DNA from: Gilvirhabdus luticola
GTDB taxonomy: Bacteria; Bacteroidota; Bacteroidia; Flavobacteriales; Flavobacteriaceae
Reading direction: 5' to 3' (one strand)
Length of the DNA: 64,000 nt
Assembly (NCBI RefSeq): GCF_032583975.1
Contig: NZ_JAWHTF010000002.1
Shown here: in pieces, positions 34,266-42,927 of the stretch
Position numbering within the stretch: position 1 is the first letter of the stretch
How the letters are laid out: each line of letters begins with the position of its first letter
Program-made: the position numbers and the translations under genes
Notes under the pieces: generated by a model
Seen by the model: only the letters and a program-made list of their open reading frames with translations
Database searches by the model: none
Told to the model about the DNA's origin: nothing

Positions 34266-34781
34266 TTAGACTTTTTTATTATTGAAATGCAATATTAGTA
34301 AAACAAATACAGAAGGTAAAAAGATATACTTTAATTCACTTAAAATAACCTGAAAACCCCATTCTGAAAAAAATCTATCTACACCTAGAGGAGATACCAT
34401 TATTTCTCTGAATGGAAAGAAAAATCTGTCGTGATTGAAGGGAATAAAAAATCCTACACCTCTACCTCCAGAAGTCATGGCATCCAGAATACCATGAGAT
34501 AGTGTTGACAAAAAAATGACAAGAAACCAAAGCTTTTTATTTTTTCTTCCTAAAGTATAGGTTATTAAAGTTGACCAGATTAAAGCAAAAAGTATAGAAT
34601 GTGAAAATCCTCTGTGACCAAATGGGTGTTCATACGGAATTCCGAAATTAAAAGCTAAAACATCTAGATCTGGAAGTATAGCAGAAACGATTGCCAAAAG
34701 AATTAATAATCTTGAATGATTATTATCAAATAATTTTGTAATAGTAAGCGCAACAATACTATGACCAAATATTGAAGCCAT
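34266..34781 (-). CDS. YdjM-type membrane-bound metal-dependent hydrolase
   Basis: A 171-aa membrane protein of the DUF457/YdjM family. It has the conserved acidic and His motifs ILPDLDVLAF, HRGFSHSILFA and LSHGILDAMTSGG, separated by four or so membrane helices, and RFFFPFR. The catalytic activity of the family is still unclear. The ATG overlaps the dtd stop by one base (TAATG). Confidence 0.85.
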   Translation of the reverse strand: MASIFGHSIVALTITKLFDNNHSRLLILLAIVSAILPDLDVLAFNFGIPYEHPFGHRGFSHSILFALIWSTLITYTLGRKNKKLWFLVIFLSTLSHGILDAMTSGGRGVGFFIPFNHDRFFFPFREIMVSPLGVDRFFSEWGFQVILSELKYIFLPSVFVLLILHFNNKKV

Positions 34782-35233
34782 TACTCTTTGTTTTTTGAGT
34801 CAATGATAATGGTAACTGGTCCATCGTTTAAAAGCTCTACTTTCATGTCTGCTCCAAATTCTCCTGTTCCCACAGATTTTTCTATAACTATTTCAAATTG
34901 CTTAACAAATGAATCGTACAACGGTACTGCAATTTCTGGTTTCGCTGCTTTTAAATAACTTGGTCTGTTTCCCTTTTTTGTACTAGCATGAAGTGTAAAC
35001 TGGCTAACAACTATAGCATCTCCTTGGATATCTATCAGTGATCTGTTCATAATACCCAAATCATCATTAAAGATTCTTAAGTTAACTATTTTTTTAACTA
35101 CCCAATTAATGTCTTCTATCGTATCTTCATTTACAATTCCCAGTAAAATTAGAAGTCCATTTTCAATTGAGGCTACTTGGCTTTCTTCAATAGTAACACT
35201 CGCCCTTGAAACACGCTGAATTACTGCTTTCAT
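34781..35233 (-). CDS. dtd: D-aminoacyl-tRNA deacylase
   Basis: A 150-aa DTD enzyme that removes D-amino acids and glycine from mischarged tRNAs. Motifs: MKAVIQRVSRASVTI at the N terminus, VSQFTLHASTKKGNRPSY (the SQFTL motif) and the cross-subunit NDGPVTIIID (a variant of NxGPVT). The length is normal. It overlaps rsgA by four bases. Confidence 0.96.
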   Translation of the reverse strand: MKAVIQRVSRASVTIEESQVASIENGLLILLGIVNEDTIEDINWVVKKIVNLRIFNDDLGIMNRSLIDIQGDAIVVSQFTLHASTKKGNRPSYLKAAKPEIAVPLYDSFVKQFEIVIEKSVGTGEFGADMKVELLNDGPVTIIIDSKNKE

Positions 35234-36180
35234 TCTTTATCCCAATTATCTGTTCTGTAATTTTCACTTTCATTCTCTAAAATTGACAAATAACTTCGGT
35301 AACGAGAAAAAGCTATTTTGTCATTATCTAAAGCTTTCTTAACTGCACACTTTGGTTCATTAAGATGAAGGCAATTGTTAAACTTGCAGTTTTCTTTAAG
35401 TTTAAAAAACTCTGGGAAATAATCGCCAACTTCTTCTCTGTCCATATCTACCACTCCAAAACCTTTAATTCCTGGCGTATCAATTATTTTTGCCCCAAAA
35501 CTTAAGTCAAACATTTCTGAAAAGGTTGTAGTATGTTGACCTTGCATATGCTGTAAGGATATTTCTTGAATCTTCAAATCCAGTTCAGGCTCTATCTTAT
35601 TTATTAAAGTTGACTTACCAACACCTGAATGCCCTGTAAACATACTTACTTTATCTGTCATAAGCTGTTTAACCTTATCAACATTCTTACCTTCTTTAGC
35701 CGAAATTTCATAACACTGATAGCCAATATTTTTATAAAGAGATTTTAAATATTTTACTTCCAGCAAATTGTTTTCATCATAAGTATCAATTTTATTAAAA
35801 AGTAAGATTGCTTTAATTGAATACGCTTCTGCTGTAACTAAAAACCGATCTATAAAACTTGTAAAAGTAACTGGGTTATTTATTGTTACTAGTAAAAAAA
35901 CCTGATCTATATTTGAAGCAATAATATGTGTTTGCTTTGATAAGTTTACAGACTTCCTAATGATATAATTCTTCCTGTCATATATATTGTGAATTATTCC
36001 AGTTACTTCATTATTATCGGTTTCGAGCTCAAAATCTACAATATCACCAACTGCAATTGGATTAGTGCTTTTTATACCTTTAATACGAAACTTGCCTTTT
36101 ATTCTGCATTCATAAATCTCCCCAAGTTCTGTCTTTACGGTGTACCAACTTCCTGTAGATTTATAAACTATTCCTGTCAT
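35230..36180 (-). CDS. rsgA: Small ribosomal subunit biogenesis GTPase RsgA
   Basis: This 316-aa circularly permuted GTPase checks 30S subunit maturation. It has an N-terminal OB fold (about 1-75), G4 motif LFNKIDTY, G5 region EISAKEG, then the P-loop GHSGVGKSTLIN, G3 DTPGIKGFG, and a C-terminal zinc site with C-x(6)-C-x(5)-H-x(5)-C spacing (ENCKFNNCLHLNEPKCAV). It is the first gene of the row rsgA-dtd-ydjM-mazG-aroA and has a promoter just upstream. Confidence 0.96.
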   Translation of the reverse strand: MTGIVYKSTGSWYTVKTELGEIYECRIKGKFRIKGIKSTNPIAVGDIVDFELETDNNEVTGIIHNIYDRKNYIIRKSVNLSKQTHIIASNIDQVFLLVTINNPVTFTSFIDRFLVTAEAYSIKAILLFNKIDTYDENNLLEVKYLKSLYKNIGYQCYEISAKEGKNVDKVKQLMTDKVSMFTGHSGVGKSTLINKIEPELDLKIQEISLQHMQGQHTTTFSEMFDLSFGAKIIDTPGIKGFGVVDMDREEVGDYFPEFFKLKENCKFNNCLHLNEPKCAVKKALDNDKIAFSRYRSYLSILENESENYRTDNWDKE

Positions 36181-36186
36181 TAGTCA

Positions 36187-36217
36187 CAAAGATGTAAATT
36201 ATTACTTTGTAATACAA
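36187..36217 (-). promoter_or_regulatory. Putative rsgA promoter
   Basis: On the minus strand TTG (36215-36217), 20 nt, then CATCTTTG (36187-36194), one mismatch from TAnnTTTG, located 6 nt before the start codon. Short or absent leader expected. Confidence 0.4.
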
Positions 36218-36286
36218 GACAAAAGCAAACGATTAGAAATAGTTTTTTTATTACCTTCAATGAGTCAAAAAAGACGTCATTTTGAA

Positions 36287-37300
36287 ATGAATTGGTTTCC
36301 TAAACATTTACTACTTTATGTTTTTCTAATTTCTGTTAATTTTTATGGACAAAATGCAACACAGAAAGACTCAACTTCAATTGTTTCTTTTGCAGACAAA
36401 ATAATTATAAAAGCAAATCTTAGTACACAAACAGATACCTATATTTTAAGAACAGACAATACTGTTGATTTGAAAGTAGAACCAAACAATAATTATAAGT
36501 TGTTTTTGTCTCTTGACTATCAATTTATTGGGATAAGCCTAGGGTTTGCACCCAACTTTATTACTGATAACCAAGATGATAATCTCAAAGGAAAATCTTC
36601 GTTTAGCGACCTTCAATTTAGAATGTTCTTAGGCAATTGGGTACAAGGAATCTATTATAATAAAATTAAAGGTTATTATATTAAAAATACTCATGATTTT
36701 GTTGATGATTGGATTAAAGGTGAAGACCCTTACATCCAAATTCCCAATTTAAAAAACGTGACTTGGGGCATGTCTACAGCCTATGTTTTCAATCCCAAGT
36801 TTTCTTATAGGAATCTAGTATATCAGACCGAATGGCAAAAAAAGAGTGCTGGCAGTTTTGTGCCAATTCTTTACTACAATTATAATAATTCTGGATTTAC
36901 TTTTTTAGGTAGTGAAAGTGAAGAAAAATCGTTTAATATTCGGTTAGCTACCAATTACTATTATACCCTAGTAATTAAAGAGAATTGGTTTATTTCGCCA
37001 TACGTGTCACCATCACTAGGTGTTAGGTTTGTTAATGATAAAAGTATAATTAATGATATAAAATCAACTGAATATAAAACATTAATCACACGTCAGCTAG
37101 AAGGTGGCTTGCAATTAGGATTCAGTTCTAAAAGAATAATTTTTGGAGGAAGCTATAATTTTAGCGCTAACTGGTACAATGAAGACAAAAATTCCAATAC
37201 AGAGAATGACAGAATATATGGAATACTATATTTTGGGTATAGATTTGATACGCCTAAATTTATTGAAAATTCATACAATTGGCTTACAAATAAATTTTAA
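36287..37300 (+). CDS. DUF4421 family outer-membrane protein
   Basis: The start at 36287 (MNWFPKHLL) gives 337 aa and a clean signal peptide (cut after NFYGQ); an earlier in-frame ATG at 36260 adds nine charged residues. The body is a predicted beta barrel with motifs of DUF4421: KIIIKANLSTQTDTY, LSLDYQFIGISLGFAP, GKSSFSDLQFRMF and YYNKIKGYY, and an aromatic C terminus. Function unknown; outer-membrane location inferred. It is transcribed away from rsgA. Confidence 0.78.
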   Translation: MNWFPKHLLLYVFLISVNFYGQNATQKDSTSIVSFADKIIIKANLSTQTDTYILRTDNTVDLKVEPNNNYKLFLSLDYQFIGISLGFAPNFITDNQDDNLKGKSSFSDLQFRMFLGNWVQGIYYNKIKGYYIKNTHDFVDDWIKGEDPYIQIPNLKNVTWGMSTAYVFNPKFSYRNLVYQTEWQKKSAGSFVPILYYNYNNSGFTFLGSESEEKSFNIRLATNYYYTLVIKENWFISPYVSPSLGVRFVNDKSIINDIKSTEYKTLITRQLEGGLQLGFSSKRIIFGGSYNFSANWYNEDKNSNTENDRIYGILYFGYRFDTPKFIENSYNWLTNKF

Positions 37301-37340
37301 AGAATTGTATATTGCTGCTTAATTTTTAAAACCAAAATCT

Positions 37341-37790
37341 ATGAGAAAAATTTTATTACTTATAGTGTTTCTTTTTATATCAATAGTAGAAGTATATGCT
37401 CAAGTTGAGTATAAAGTTATTACTAGTGTTGAATCTATTGTATCTAGTGGACTAGGCAGATCAAGAATAATTTCGGCTGAAGCTGAAAGGGATTATACTG
37501 AATTTGCTTCTGAACAAACGGAAGAAGATAATACAAGAAACAAGTCTAAAAGATCGGACATAAGGGTCAAAGATTTTGAAGAAACTAAATTATTGAATTT
37601 TTTTAATATTGGTGGAATTAGATTTCAAAACATTGCCTCCAATGATGCAGTAATTTCGTCTAAAATAAATTCCATGATTGAAGAAGGTTGGGAACTAGCT
37701 TTTATAACAAGTGCTGTTGAAAGTGACGCTGGAAAAGATGATGGCAGTGGTATCTTTATTACGCGCTATATTTTTAAAAGAAATAAATAA
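37341..37790 (+). CDS. Small hypothetical secreted protein
   Basis: A 149-aa protein with a signal peptide (cut near EVYAQ). The mature part starts VEYKVITSVESIVSSGLGRS and contains SRIISAEAERDYTEFA, a charged middle, and a C-terminal half (INSMIEEGWELAFITSAVES then GIFITRYIFKR) that resembles DUF4177-like folds, in which a conserved GWEL motif is followed by a strand ending in a hydrophobic/aromatic pair. The family is not assigned with confidence. It lies 40 nt after the DUF4421 gene and may be co-transcribed. Confidence 0.6.
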   Translation: MRKILLLIVFLFISIVEVYAQVEYKVITSVESIVSSGLGRSRIISAEAERDYTEFASEQTEEDNTRNKSKRSDIRVKDFEETKLLNFFNIGGIRFQNIASNDAVISSKINSMIEEGWELAFITSAVESDAGKDDGSGIFITRYIFKRNK

Positions 37791-37797
37791 CTTATTT

Positions 37798-37824
37798 AAA
37801 AAGCCTCACATTTGTGAGGCTTTT
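37798..37824. terminator. Bidirectional terminator at the end of the aromatic operon
   Basis: AAAAAGCCTCACA and TGTGAGGCTTTT form a GC-rich stem between two convergent genes. It closes both the small secreted protein gene (+) and the aromatic amino acid operon (-). Confidence 0.85.
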
Positions 37825-37828
37825 AACT

Positions 37829-38911
37829 TTAACCATTAATAATTTTTTCCTGATGATTTATAGATTCCTGATGAATCGCTTTAAACATCTTAAGGACAAA
37901 TTCTTCGCTTAATCCTTTTTCTTCGCCTTCAAGAACCATTTTACCAAGTATTTCGTTCCAACGTTTACTTTGTAAAACAGCCACGTTCTTCTGTTTCTTT
38001 AATTGACCAATACCATCAGATACTTTCATTCGTTTTCCTAATAATTCTATAACTTGATTGTCAATAATATCAATATTTGCTCTTAAATTATTAAGGCTAG
38101 TATTATATTCTGCTTCAGGATCAGATTCTTTTCTTATTCTTAAATCTTTCATGATCTGAACCAAAGTATTTGGTGTTACTTGTTGTGCAGCATCACTCCA
38201 AGCATTGTCAGGATCACAATGAGTTTCAATCATTAAACCATCAAAATTAAGGTCTAATGCTGTTTGAGATACATCAAAAATCATATCTCGTTTTCCAGTA
38301 ATATGAGATGGATCATTTATTAAAGGAATATCTGGGAACCTATTTTGAAACTCAATAGCCATTTGCCATTCAGGAATATTTCGGTATTTTGTTTTTTCAT
38401 AGGTTGAAAAACCTCTGTGAATAGCCCCAATGTTCTTAACTCCAGAACTATAAATACGCTCAATACCACCAAGCCATAACGACAAATCTGGATTGACAGG
38501 ATTCTTAATTAAAACTGGTTTATCGGTTCCTTGTAAGGCATCTGCAATTTCTTGCATGATAAATGGACTCACTGTAGAGCGAGCTCCAATCCATAACATA
38601 TCTATATCATGTTCTAAAGCCAACTTAACATGCGTTGCATTTGCAACTTCGGTAGTGGTCTTCATACCGGTTTCAGACTTCACTTTTTGTAGCCATTTTA
38701 AACCCAATGCTCCAACTCCTTCAAAATTTCCTGGTCTTGTTCTGGGTTTCCAAATACCTGCCCTAAAATAATTAACGTCTGTATCTTTAAGCTCGTGCGC
38801 TATTTTTAATACTTGTTCTTCTGTTTCTGCACTACATGGCCCAGCAACAACCAGTGGATGACTTAAATTCATATCATCCAACCATTTTCTCATTTCTTTC
38901 GTGTTTTCCAT
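37829..38911 (-). CDS. Bifunctional DAHP synthase / chorismate mutase
   Basis: A 360-aa fusion catalysing the first step of the shikimate pathway and the chorismate-to-prephenate step. Residues about 15-260 are a KDPS/AroQ-type DAHP synthase (VVAGPCSAE, AGIWKPRTRPGNFEG, TTTEVAN, IGARS, KNPVNPD, DPSHITG, IETHCDPDNAWSDA). Residues about 265-355 are an AroQ-class chorismate mutase helix bundle (LRANIDIIDNQVIELLGKRMKVSDGIGQLKK). The fusion order, with the mutase at the C terminus, is common in Bacteroidota. It is the last gene of the operon starting at pheA, so its supply of prephenate matches the dehydratase and dehydrogenase encoded with it. Confidence 0.93.
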   Translation of the reverse strand: MENTKEMRKWLDDMNLSHPLVVAGPCSAETEEQVLKIAHELKDTDVNYFRAGIWKPRTRPGNFEGVGALGLKWLQKVKSETGMKTTTEVANATHVKLALEHDIDMLWIGARSTVSPFIMQEIADALQGTDKPVLIKNPVNPDLSLWLGGIERIYSSGVKNIGAIHRGFSTYEKTKYRNIPEWQMAIEFQNRFPDIPLINDPSHITGKRDMIFDVSQTALDLNFDGLMIETHCDPDNAWSDAAQQVTPNTLVQIMKDLRIRKESDPEAEYNTSLNNLRANIDIIDNQVIELLGKRMKVSDGIGQLKKQKNVAVLQSKRWNEILGKMVLEGEEKGLSEEFVLKMFKAIHQESINHQEKIING

Positions 38912-38921
38912 AATTTACTTT

Positions 38922-39776
38922 TTAAGCAATTCCTTCTAAAATTTGTTTTATATAATTTGTGTCTTTCATTTCGTTATAAATGGCTTCAAAATCATCTTGT
39001 TCCATAAACTGTTTAAACTGTCTTAAGTTGTTTATATACTCATCAAGTGTTTCTATAACATTGACTTTGTTTTGTTTAAAAATAGGCGTCCACATTTCTG
39101 GTGAACTTTTTGCCAGTCTTACAGTAGAAGCAAATCCACTACCAGCCATATCAAAAATATCTCGCTCGTTCTTTTCTTTTTCAATGACTGTTTTACCTAG
39201 CATAAAAGAGCTTATATGCGATAAATGTGATACGTAAGCTATATGTTTATCATGAGCTTCAGGATTCATGTATCTAATACGCATACCTAGAGATTCGAAT
39301 AACTTCAAAGCCTTTTCCTGCAGCTTGAACGCTGTTTTTTCAACTTCGCAAATTATGTTTGTTTTACCTTCAAACAAACCACTAATGGCTGCTTCAGGTC
39401 CAGAATATTCGGTTCCAGCAATAGGATGAGATGCTAAAAAATTTCTTCTTTTAGGATGGTTTTCAACAACTTTACAGATATCCTTTTTTGTAGAACCAGC
39501 ATCTACTATCAAACCCGTTTCTGGAATTTTATCTAATAGCATTGGCAACATTTTTACCGTCGTATCTACAGGAATAGCCACGATAACTAAATCTGCATTA
39601 ACAATATCTTCCAACGTCGCCTTCTTATCAATTAAATTAAGAGATAGTGCTTTATCAAGGGTTGTCTGCTTTCTGCTAATTCCGTGAATTATTACTTCTG
39701 GATCTAACTTTTTAATATCTTTTGCTAGACTTCCACCAATTAATCCAACTCCAATTATGTATATATTCTTCATCAT
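38922..39776 (-). CDS. tyrA: Prephenate dehydrogenase
   Basis: A 284-aa NAD-dependent enzyme making 4-hydroxyphenylpyruvate for tyrosine. The nucleotide-binding motif is IIGVGLIGGSLAKDI at the N terminus. Catalytic-region motifs follow: HPIAGTEYSGPEAA and HDKHIAYVSHLSHISSF. No ACT or chorismate mutase domain is attached. It overlaps the aminotransferase gene by four bases and precedes the DAHP synthase by 10 nt. Confidence 0.94.
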   Translation of the reverse strand: MMKNIYIIGVGLIGGSLAKDIKKLDPEVIIHGISRKQTTLDKALSLNLIDKKATLEDIVNADLVIVAIPVDTTVKMLPMLLDKIPETGLIVDAGSTKKDICKVVENHPKRRNFLASHPIAGTEYSGPEAAISGLFEGKTNIICEVEKTAFKLQEKALKLFESLGMRIRYMNPEAHDKHIAYVSHLSHISSFMLGKTVIEKEKNERDIFDMAGSGFASTVRLAKSSPEMWTPIFKQNKVNVIETLDEYINNLRQFKQFMEQDDFEAIYNEMKDTNYIKQILEGIA

Positions 39777-40915
39777 ATTCTTACAATTGCTTCTTCCAAA
39801 TCTTCAGTTGTTACACATAGTGAAATCCTAATATAACCTTCTCCTTTGCTGCCAAATATAGTTCCTGGTGTAATAAAAATATGATTGTTCTTAAGAATGA
39901 CATCTATAAATTCTTCCGACTTTACAAAAGGTGGCAATTTTGCCCAGACAAAAAGACCAGACGAATTTTTATCGTAAGTACAATTTAAAGCCTCTGCCAA
40001 TTTCCAAACTAATTCTCTGCGTTTTTGATACACACTGTTTAACGTTGCATACCACATTGACGAACATTTTAAAGCTTCAATAGCTCCTTTTTGAACACCA
40101 TAAAACATACCTGAATCCATATTGCTTTTTACCTTTAAAATATTAGAGATATGACTATGGTTTCCTAAAACCATTCCTACTCTCCAACCTGCCATATTAA
40201 AGGTTTTGCTTAACGAATTCAATTCTAAACATACCTCTTTTGCTCCTCTTACACTTAATATGCTTTTTGGTTTGTCATTCAAAACAAAACTATATGGGTT
40301 ATCGTTTACTAATAGAATATTATGCTTTTTGGCAAAAGTAACAATGTCTTCAAACAATTGTTCTGTTGCATTTGCTCCAGTTGGCATATGTGGATAATTA
40401 AGCCACATTAATTTTACCTTACTTAAATCCAATTGTTCCAGAGCCTTTAAATTAGGTAGCCAATTATTTGATTCATCCAATTCATAGAATATTGGCTTTG
40501 CTTCCATTAATTTTGTGACTGAAAGGTATGTTGGATATCCAGGATTTGGTATTAATACCTCATCACCTTTATTTAAATAAGCCATTGAGATATGCATGAT
40601 ACCTTCTTTACTTCCCATTAACGGAAGAATTTCAGTTTCAGCACTTACATGAACATTATATTGGTCTTTATAAAAAGCAGCCATGGCTTCTCTCAATTCT
40701 GGAAGACCTTGATAACTTTGATATTTATGAGCGTTTTCATCATACAATCCAGCAGCAAGTGCTTTAATCACTTTTTGTGGAGGCTGCATATCCGGACTGC
40801 CAATACCTAAATTGATAATAGGTTTACCACTTGCTTTAAGCAAGTTTACTTCCCTTAACTTTTTAGAAAAGTAGTACTCTTCAACACTATGCAATCTGTT
40901 AGCCACTTGTATCAT
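39773..40915 (-). CDS. PLP-dependent aminotransferase of the aromatic operon
   Basis: A 380-aa fold-type I aminotransferase. Motifs: INLGIGSPDMQPP, the YQGLPELREAMAAFY stretch, NPGYPTYLS, the PLP-ring Asn/Asp region LMWLNYPHMPTGA and NDNPYSFV, the PLP lysine in SLSKTFNMAGWRVG, and the C-terminal Arg in YIRISLCV. Its four-base overlaps with pheA and tyrA place it between the two prephenate branches, so amination of phenylpyruvate and 4-hydroxyphenylpyruvate is the natural inference. Close relatives are often annotated as LL-diaminopimelate or general aminotransferases, so specificity is not proven. Confidence 0.87.
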   Translation of the reverse strand: MIQVANRLHSVEEYYFSKKLREVNLLKASGKPIINLGIGSPDMQPPQKVIKALAAGLYDENAHKYQSYQGLPELREAMAAFYKDQYNVHVSAETEILPLMGSKEGIMHISMAYLNKGDEVLIPNPGYPTYLSVTKLMEAKPIFYELDESNNWLPNLKALEQLDLSKVKLMWLNYPHMPTGANATEQLFEDIVTFAKKHNILLVNDNPYSFVLNDKPKSILSVRGAKEVCLELNSLSKTFNMAGWRVGMVLGNHSHISNILKVKSNMDSGMFYGVQKGAIEALKCSSMWYATLNSVYQKRRELVWKLAEALNCTYDKNSSGLFVWAKLPPFVKSEEFIDVILKNNHIFITPGTIFGSKGEGYIRISLCVTTEDLEEAIVRI

Positions 40916-41739
40916 ATCCTTGCATTTTTATATTCTCCCAAAATTTTAAAATCTTGAGCCATGATGTTCATAATTGATTTTGCCTTTATACAATCTTTAT
41001 AATCTGCAAAGGTGACATCAACAAAAAAAGCATATTTCCAAGGTGTATCTATAATGGGTAATGATTGTATTTTAGTTAAATTCAACTTACAGTCACTCAT
41101 AACATTAAGTATGGTTGCCAAACTACCACGTTTATGGTCTAACGAAAACTTAAAGGATGCTTTGTTGATTTCGATTTCAGGTATTTCGTGATTTTCACGT
41201 TTTACAATTACAAACCTTGTCTCATTATGTGCGATGGTTTGAATACTTGGTGCCAAAATTTCCAACTCAAATAATTCTGCTGCCAACTTACTTGCAATAG
41301 CACCAATGCCTTTTAATTGATTTATATGAATGCGTTGTGCTACTTCTGCTGTGTCTTTATCCTCAACCAATTTTATGCTTGGATAATCTTTAAAAAACTC
41401 TTTACATTGTAACAATGCCATTGGATGAGAATATACTTCTTCAATATCATCAATGGTTTGGTCTGACAAAGTCAACAAATTATGTTGCACATCCAAATAA
41501 TGTTCACCAACAATATATAAATGGTAACTATCGATCAAAGCATAATTAGGAATAATTGAGCCTGCAATAGAATTTTCTATGGCCATAATAACAGCATCGC
41601 TCTCTTTATTCATAAGACTTTCTACCGCCTTATCAAAAGTGAGGCACTCAATAACATTGATTTCGTTTTCAAAATATTGTTGGGATACAATATGATGAAA
41701 AGATCCTTTTATACCTTGTATTGCTACTGTCTTTATCAT
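40912..41739 (-). CDS. pheA: Prephenate dehydratase
   Basis: A 275-aa enzyme forming phenylpyruvate. The dehydratase domain (about 1-180) has VAIQGIKGSFHH, AIENSIAGSI, and the TRF catalytic motif in HNETRFVIVKR. A C-terminal ACT domain (about 195-275: FKFSLDHKRGSLATILNVMSDCKLNLTKIQSLPI) should give feedback control by phenylalanine; its usual ESRP stretch reads QSLP here. It is the first structural gene of the operon and begins 3 nt after the U-run of an attenuator. No mutase domain is present; that activity sits on the DAHP synthase. Confidence 0.94.
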   Translation of the reverse strand: MIKTVAIQGIKGSFHHIVSQQYFENEINVIECLTFDKAVESLMNKESDAVIMAIENSIAGSIIPNYALIDSYHLYIVGEHYLDVQHNLLTLSDQTIDDIEEVYSHPMALLQCKEFFKDYPSIKLVEDKDTAEVAQRIHINQLKGIGAIASKLAAELFELEILAPSIQTIAHNETRFVIVKRENHEIPEIEINKASFKFSLDHKRGSLATILNVMSDCKLNLTKIQSLPIIDTPWKYAFFVDVTFADYKDCIKAKSIMNIMAQDFKILGEYKNARI

Positions 41740-41741
41740 GT

Positions 41742-41771
41742 AAAAAAAAAGTCCCGATTTTACATCGAGAC
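41742..41771 (-). terminator. Attenuator terminator in the pheA leader
   Basis: On the minus strand GTCTCGAT (41764-41771) pairs with ATCGGGAC (41751-41758), with one G-U pair and a loop of 5 nt, followed by U9 (41742-41750). The U-run ends 2 nt before the pheA ATG, so the hairpin can only act as a premature terminator. The GTCTCGAT arm can instead pair perfectly with ATCGAGAC (41810-41817), inside the leader peptide reading frame, which gives an antiterminator. Confidence 0.82.
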
Positions 41772-41796
41772 CTATACTTAAATTTATGTTTATAAA

Positions 41797-41877
41797 TTAC
41801 ACATACAACGTCTCGATCTTTCTGCTAAAAAAGAAATAAAACCAGTTATAATATGTATAATCTACTGTTGTTCTCAT
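41797..41877 (-). CDS. Aromatic leader peptide of the pheA operon
   Basis: A 26-codon reading frame starting with ATG at 41877 and ending with TAA (41797-41799). Residues 7-17 read YTYYNWFYFFF: the whole peptide has four Phe, five Tyr and one Trp, with ten of the 26 residues aromatic. It starts about 11 nt after a consensus promoter and is followed by mutually exclusive antiterminator and terminator arms. This is the layout of ribosome-mediated attenuation: lack of charged Phe/Tyr/Trp tRNA stalls the ribosome in the aromatic codons and allows the antiterminator to form; full translation covers 41810-41817 and leaves the terminator. Confidence 0.8.
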   Translation of the reverse strand: MRTTVDYTYYNWFYFFFSRKIETLYV

Positions 41878-41887
41878 AATTATGTGG

Positions 41888-41916
41888 CTAATGTAAATAA
41901 TATTTTCAGAAATCAA
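41888..41916 (-). promoter_or_regulatory. Promoter of the pheA leader and operon
   Basis: On the minus strand TTG (41914-41916), 18 nt, then TACATTAG (41888-41895), one mismatch from TAnnTTTG. Transcription would begin just before the leader peptide ATG. Confidence 0.5.
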
Positions 41917-41997
41917 AATAGTAAAAAGGATTTTTTATGGTTTTAAACGAAGTTTTGAAGAAAATGAAATAAAAGTCTGTTTAAATTATATTATGTT

Positions 41998-42005
41998 TAT
42001 TTTTG
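41998..42005 (+). promoter_or_regulatory. Putative gldA promoter -7 element
   Basis: TATTTTTG is a full TAnnTTTG match, 16 nt before the gldA ATG. CTG is found 18 nt upstream in place of TTG. It is divergent from the pheA promoter. Confidence 0.45.
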
Positions 42006-42021
42006 AAGATATTTCGCAATC

Positions 42022-42915
42022 ATGTCTATTGAAGTTCAAAACATAACAAAAACCTACGGAAATCAGAAAGCTCTTGATGATGTTTCATTTAAAGTTGAAA
42101 AGCCAGAGATTGTTGGTTTTTTGGGACCAAATGGTGCTGGAAAATCTACCATGATGAAAATCCTGACCACGTTTATAGAAGCCAATGAAGGTTCTGCATT
42201 AGTAAATGGTTATGATGTGAAGGCAAACACCAGGAGCGTACAACAAAGTGTTGGTTATTTGGCGGAACACAACCCTTTGTATTTAGATATGTTCGTGCGT
42301 GAGTATTTAGCTTTTAATGCCTCTGTTCACAAAGTACCTAAACAGAGAATTCAAGACGTCATTGATTTAACCGGATTAACTCCAGAAGCTCATAAAAAAA
42401 TTGGTCAATTGTCTAAAGGTTACAGGCAACGCGTTGGTTTGGCTAATGCCTTACTGCATAATCCAGATGTGTTGATTCTTGATGAACCTACTACTGGATT
42501 AGATCCAAACCAATTGGTAGATATTAGAAATTTGATTAAATCTATTGGTAAAGAAAAAACGGTTTTTCTATCTACACATATCATGCAAGAGGTTGAAGCT
42601 ATGTGTGATCGTGTCATCATTATTAATAGAGGTGAAATAGTCGCTAACAAAAAACTCAAAGATCTACGTATCCAAAAAGAACAAACCGTTATTGTAGAAT
42701 TTGATTATCGTATAGAAGATACTTTTCTTAAAAACCTCCCAAAAGTAAAACAGGTGATTAATACACATGATTTTGTGTATGAAATCACGTTTTCTACTTC
42801 TGAAGATATGCGATCTTATGTGTTTGATTTTGCACACGATAACCAATTAAAAATTCTCCAATTGAACCAAAAGAATGCAAGTCTAGAAAGTTTGTTTAGG
42901 GAGTTGACATCATAA
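42022..42915 (+). CDS. gldA: Gliding motility ABC transporter ATPase GldA
   Basis: A 297-aa ABC ATPase. Walker A GPNGAGKST is at 35-43, the signature LSKGYRQRVGLANALL and Walker B VLILDEPTTGLDP follow, and the His switch is in STHIMQEVEAMCDRV. Overall sequence and the C-terminal extension match GldA, which with GldF/GldG is linked to gliding in Flavobacterium. The permease genes gldF and gldG are not in the window. It is divergent from the pheA operon. Confidence 0.88.
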   Translation: MSIEVQNITKTYGNQKALDDVSFKVEKPEIVGFLGPNGAGKSTMMKILTTFIEANEGSALVNGYDVKANTRSVQQSVGYLAEHNPLYLDMFVREYLAFNASVHKVPKQRIQDVIDLTGLTPEAHKKIGQLSKGYRQRVGLANALLHNPDVLILDEPTTGLDPNQLVDIRNLIKSIGKEKTVFLSTHIMQEVEAMCDRVIIINRGEIVANKKLKDLRIQKEQTVIVEFDYRIEDTFLKNLPKVKQVINTHDFVYEITFSTSEDMRSYVFDFAHDNQLKILQLNQKNASLESLFRELTS

Positions 42916-42927
42916 AAAATATAGGTT

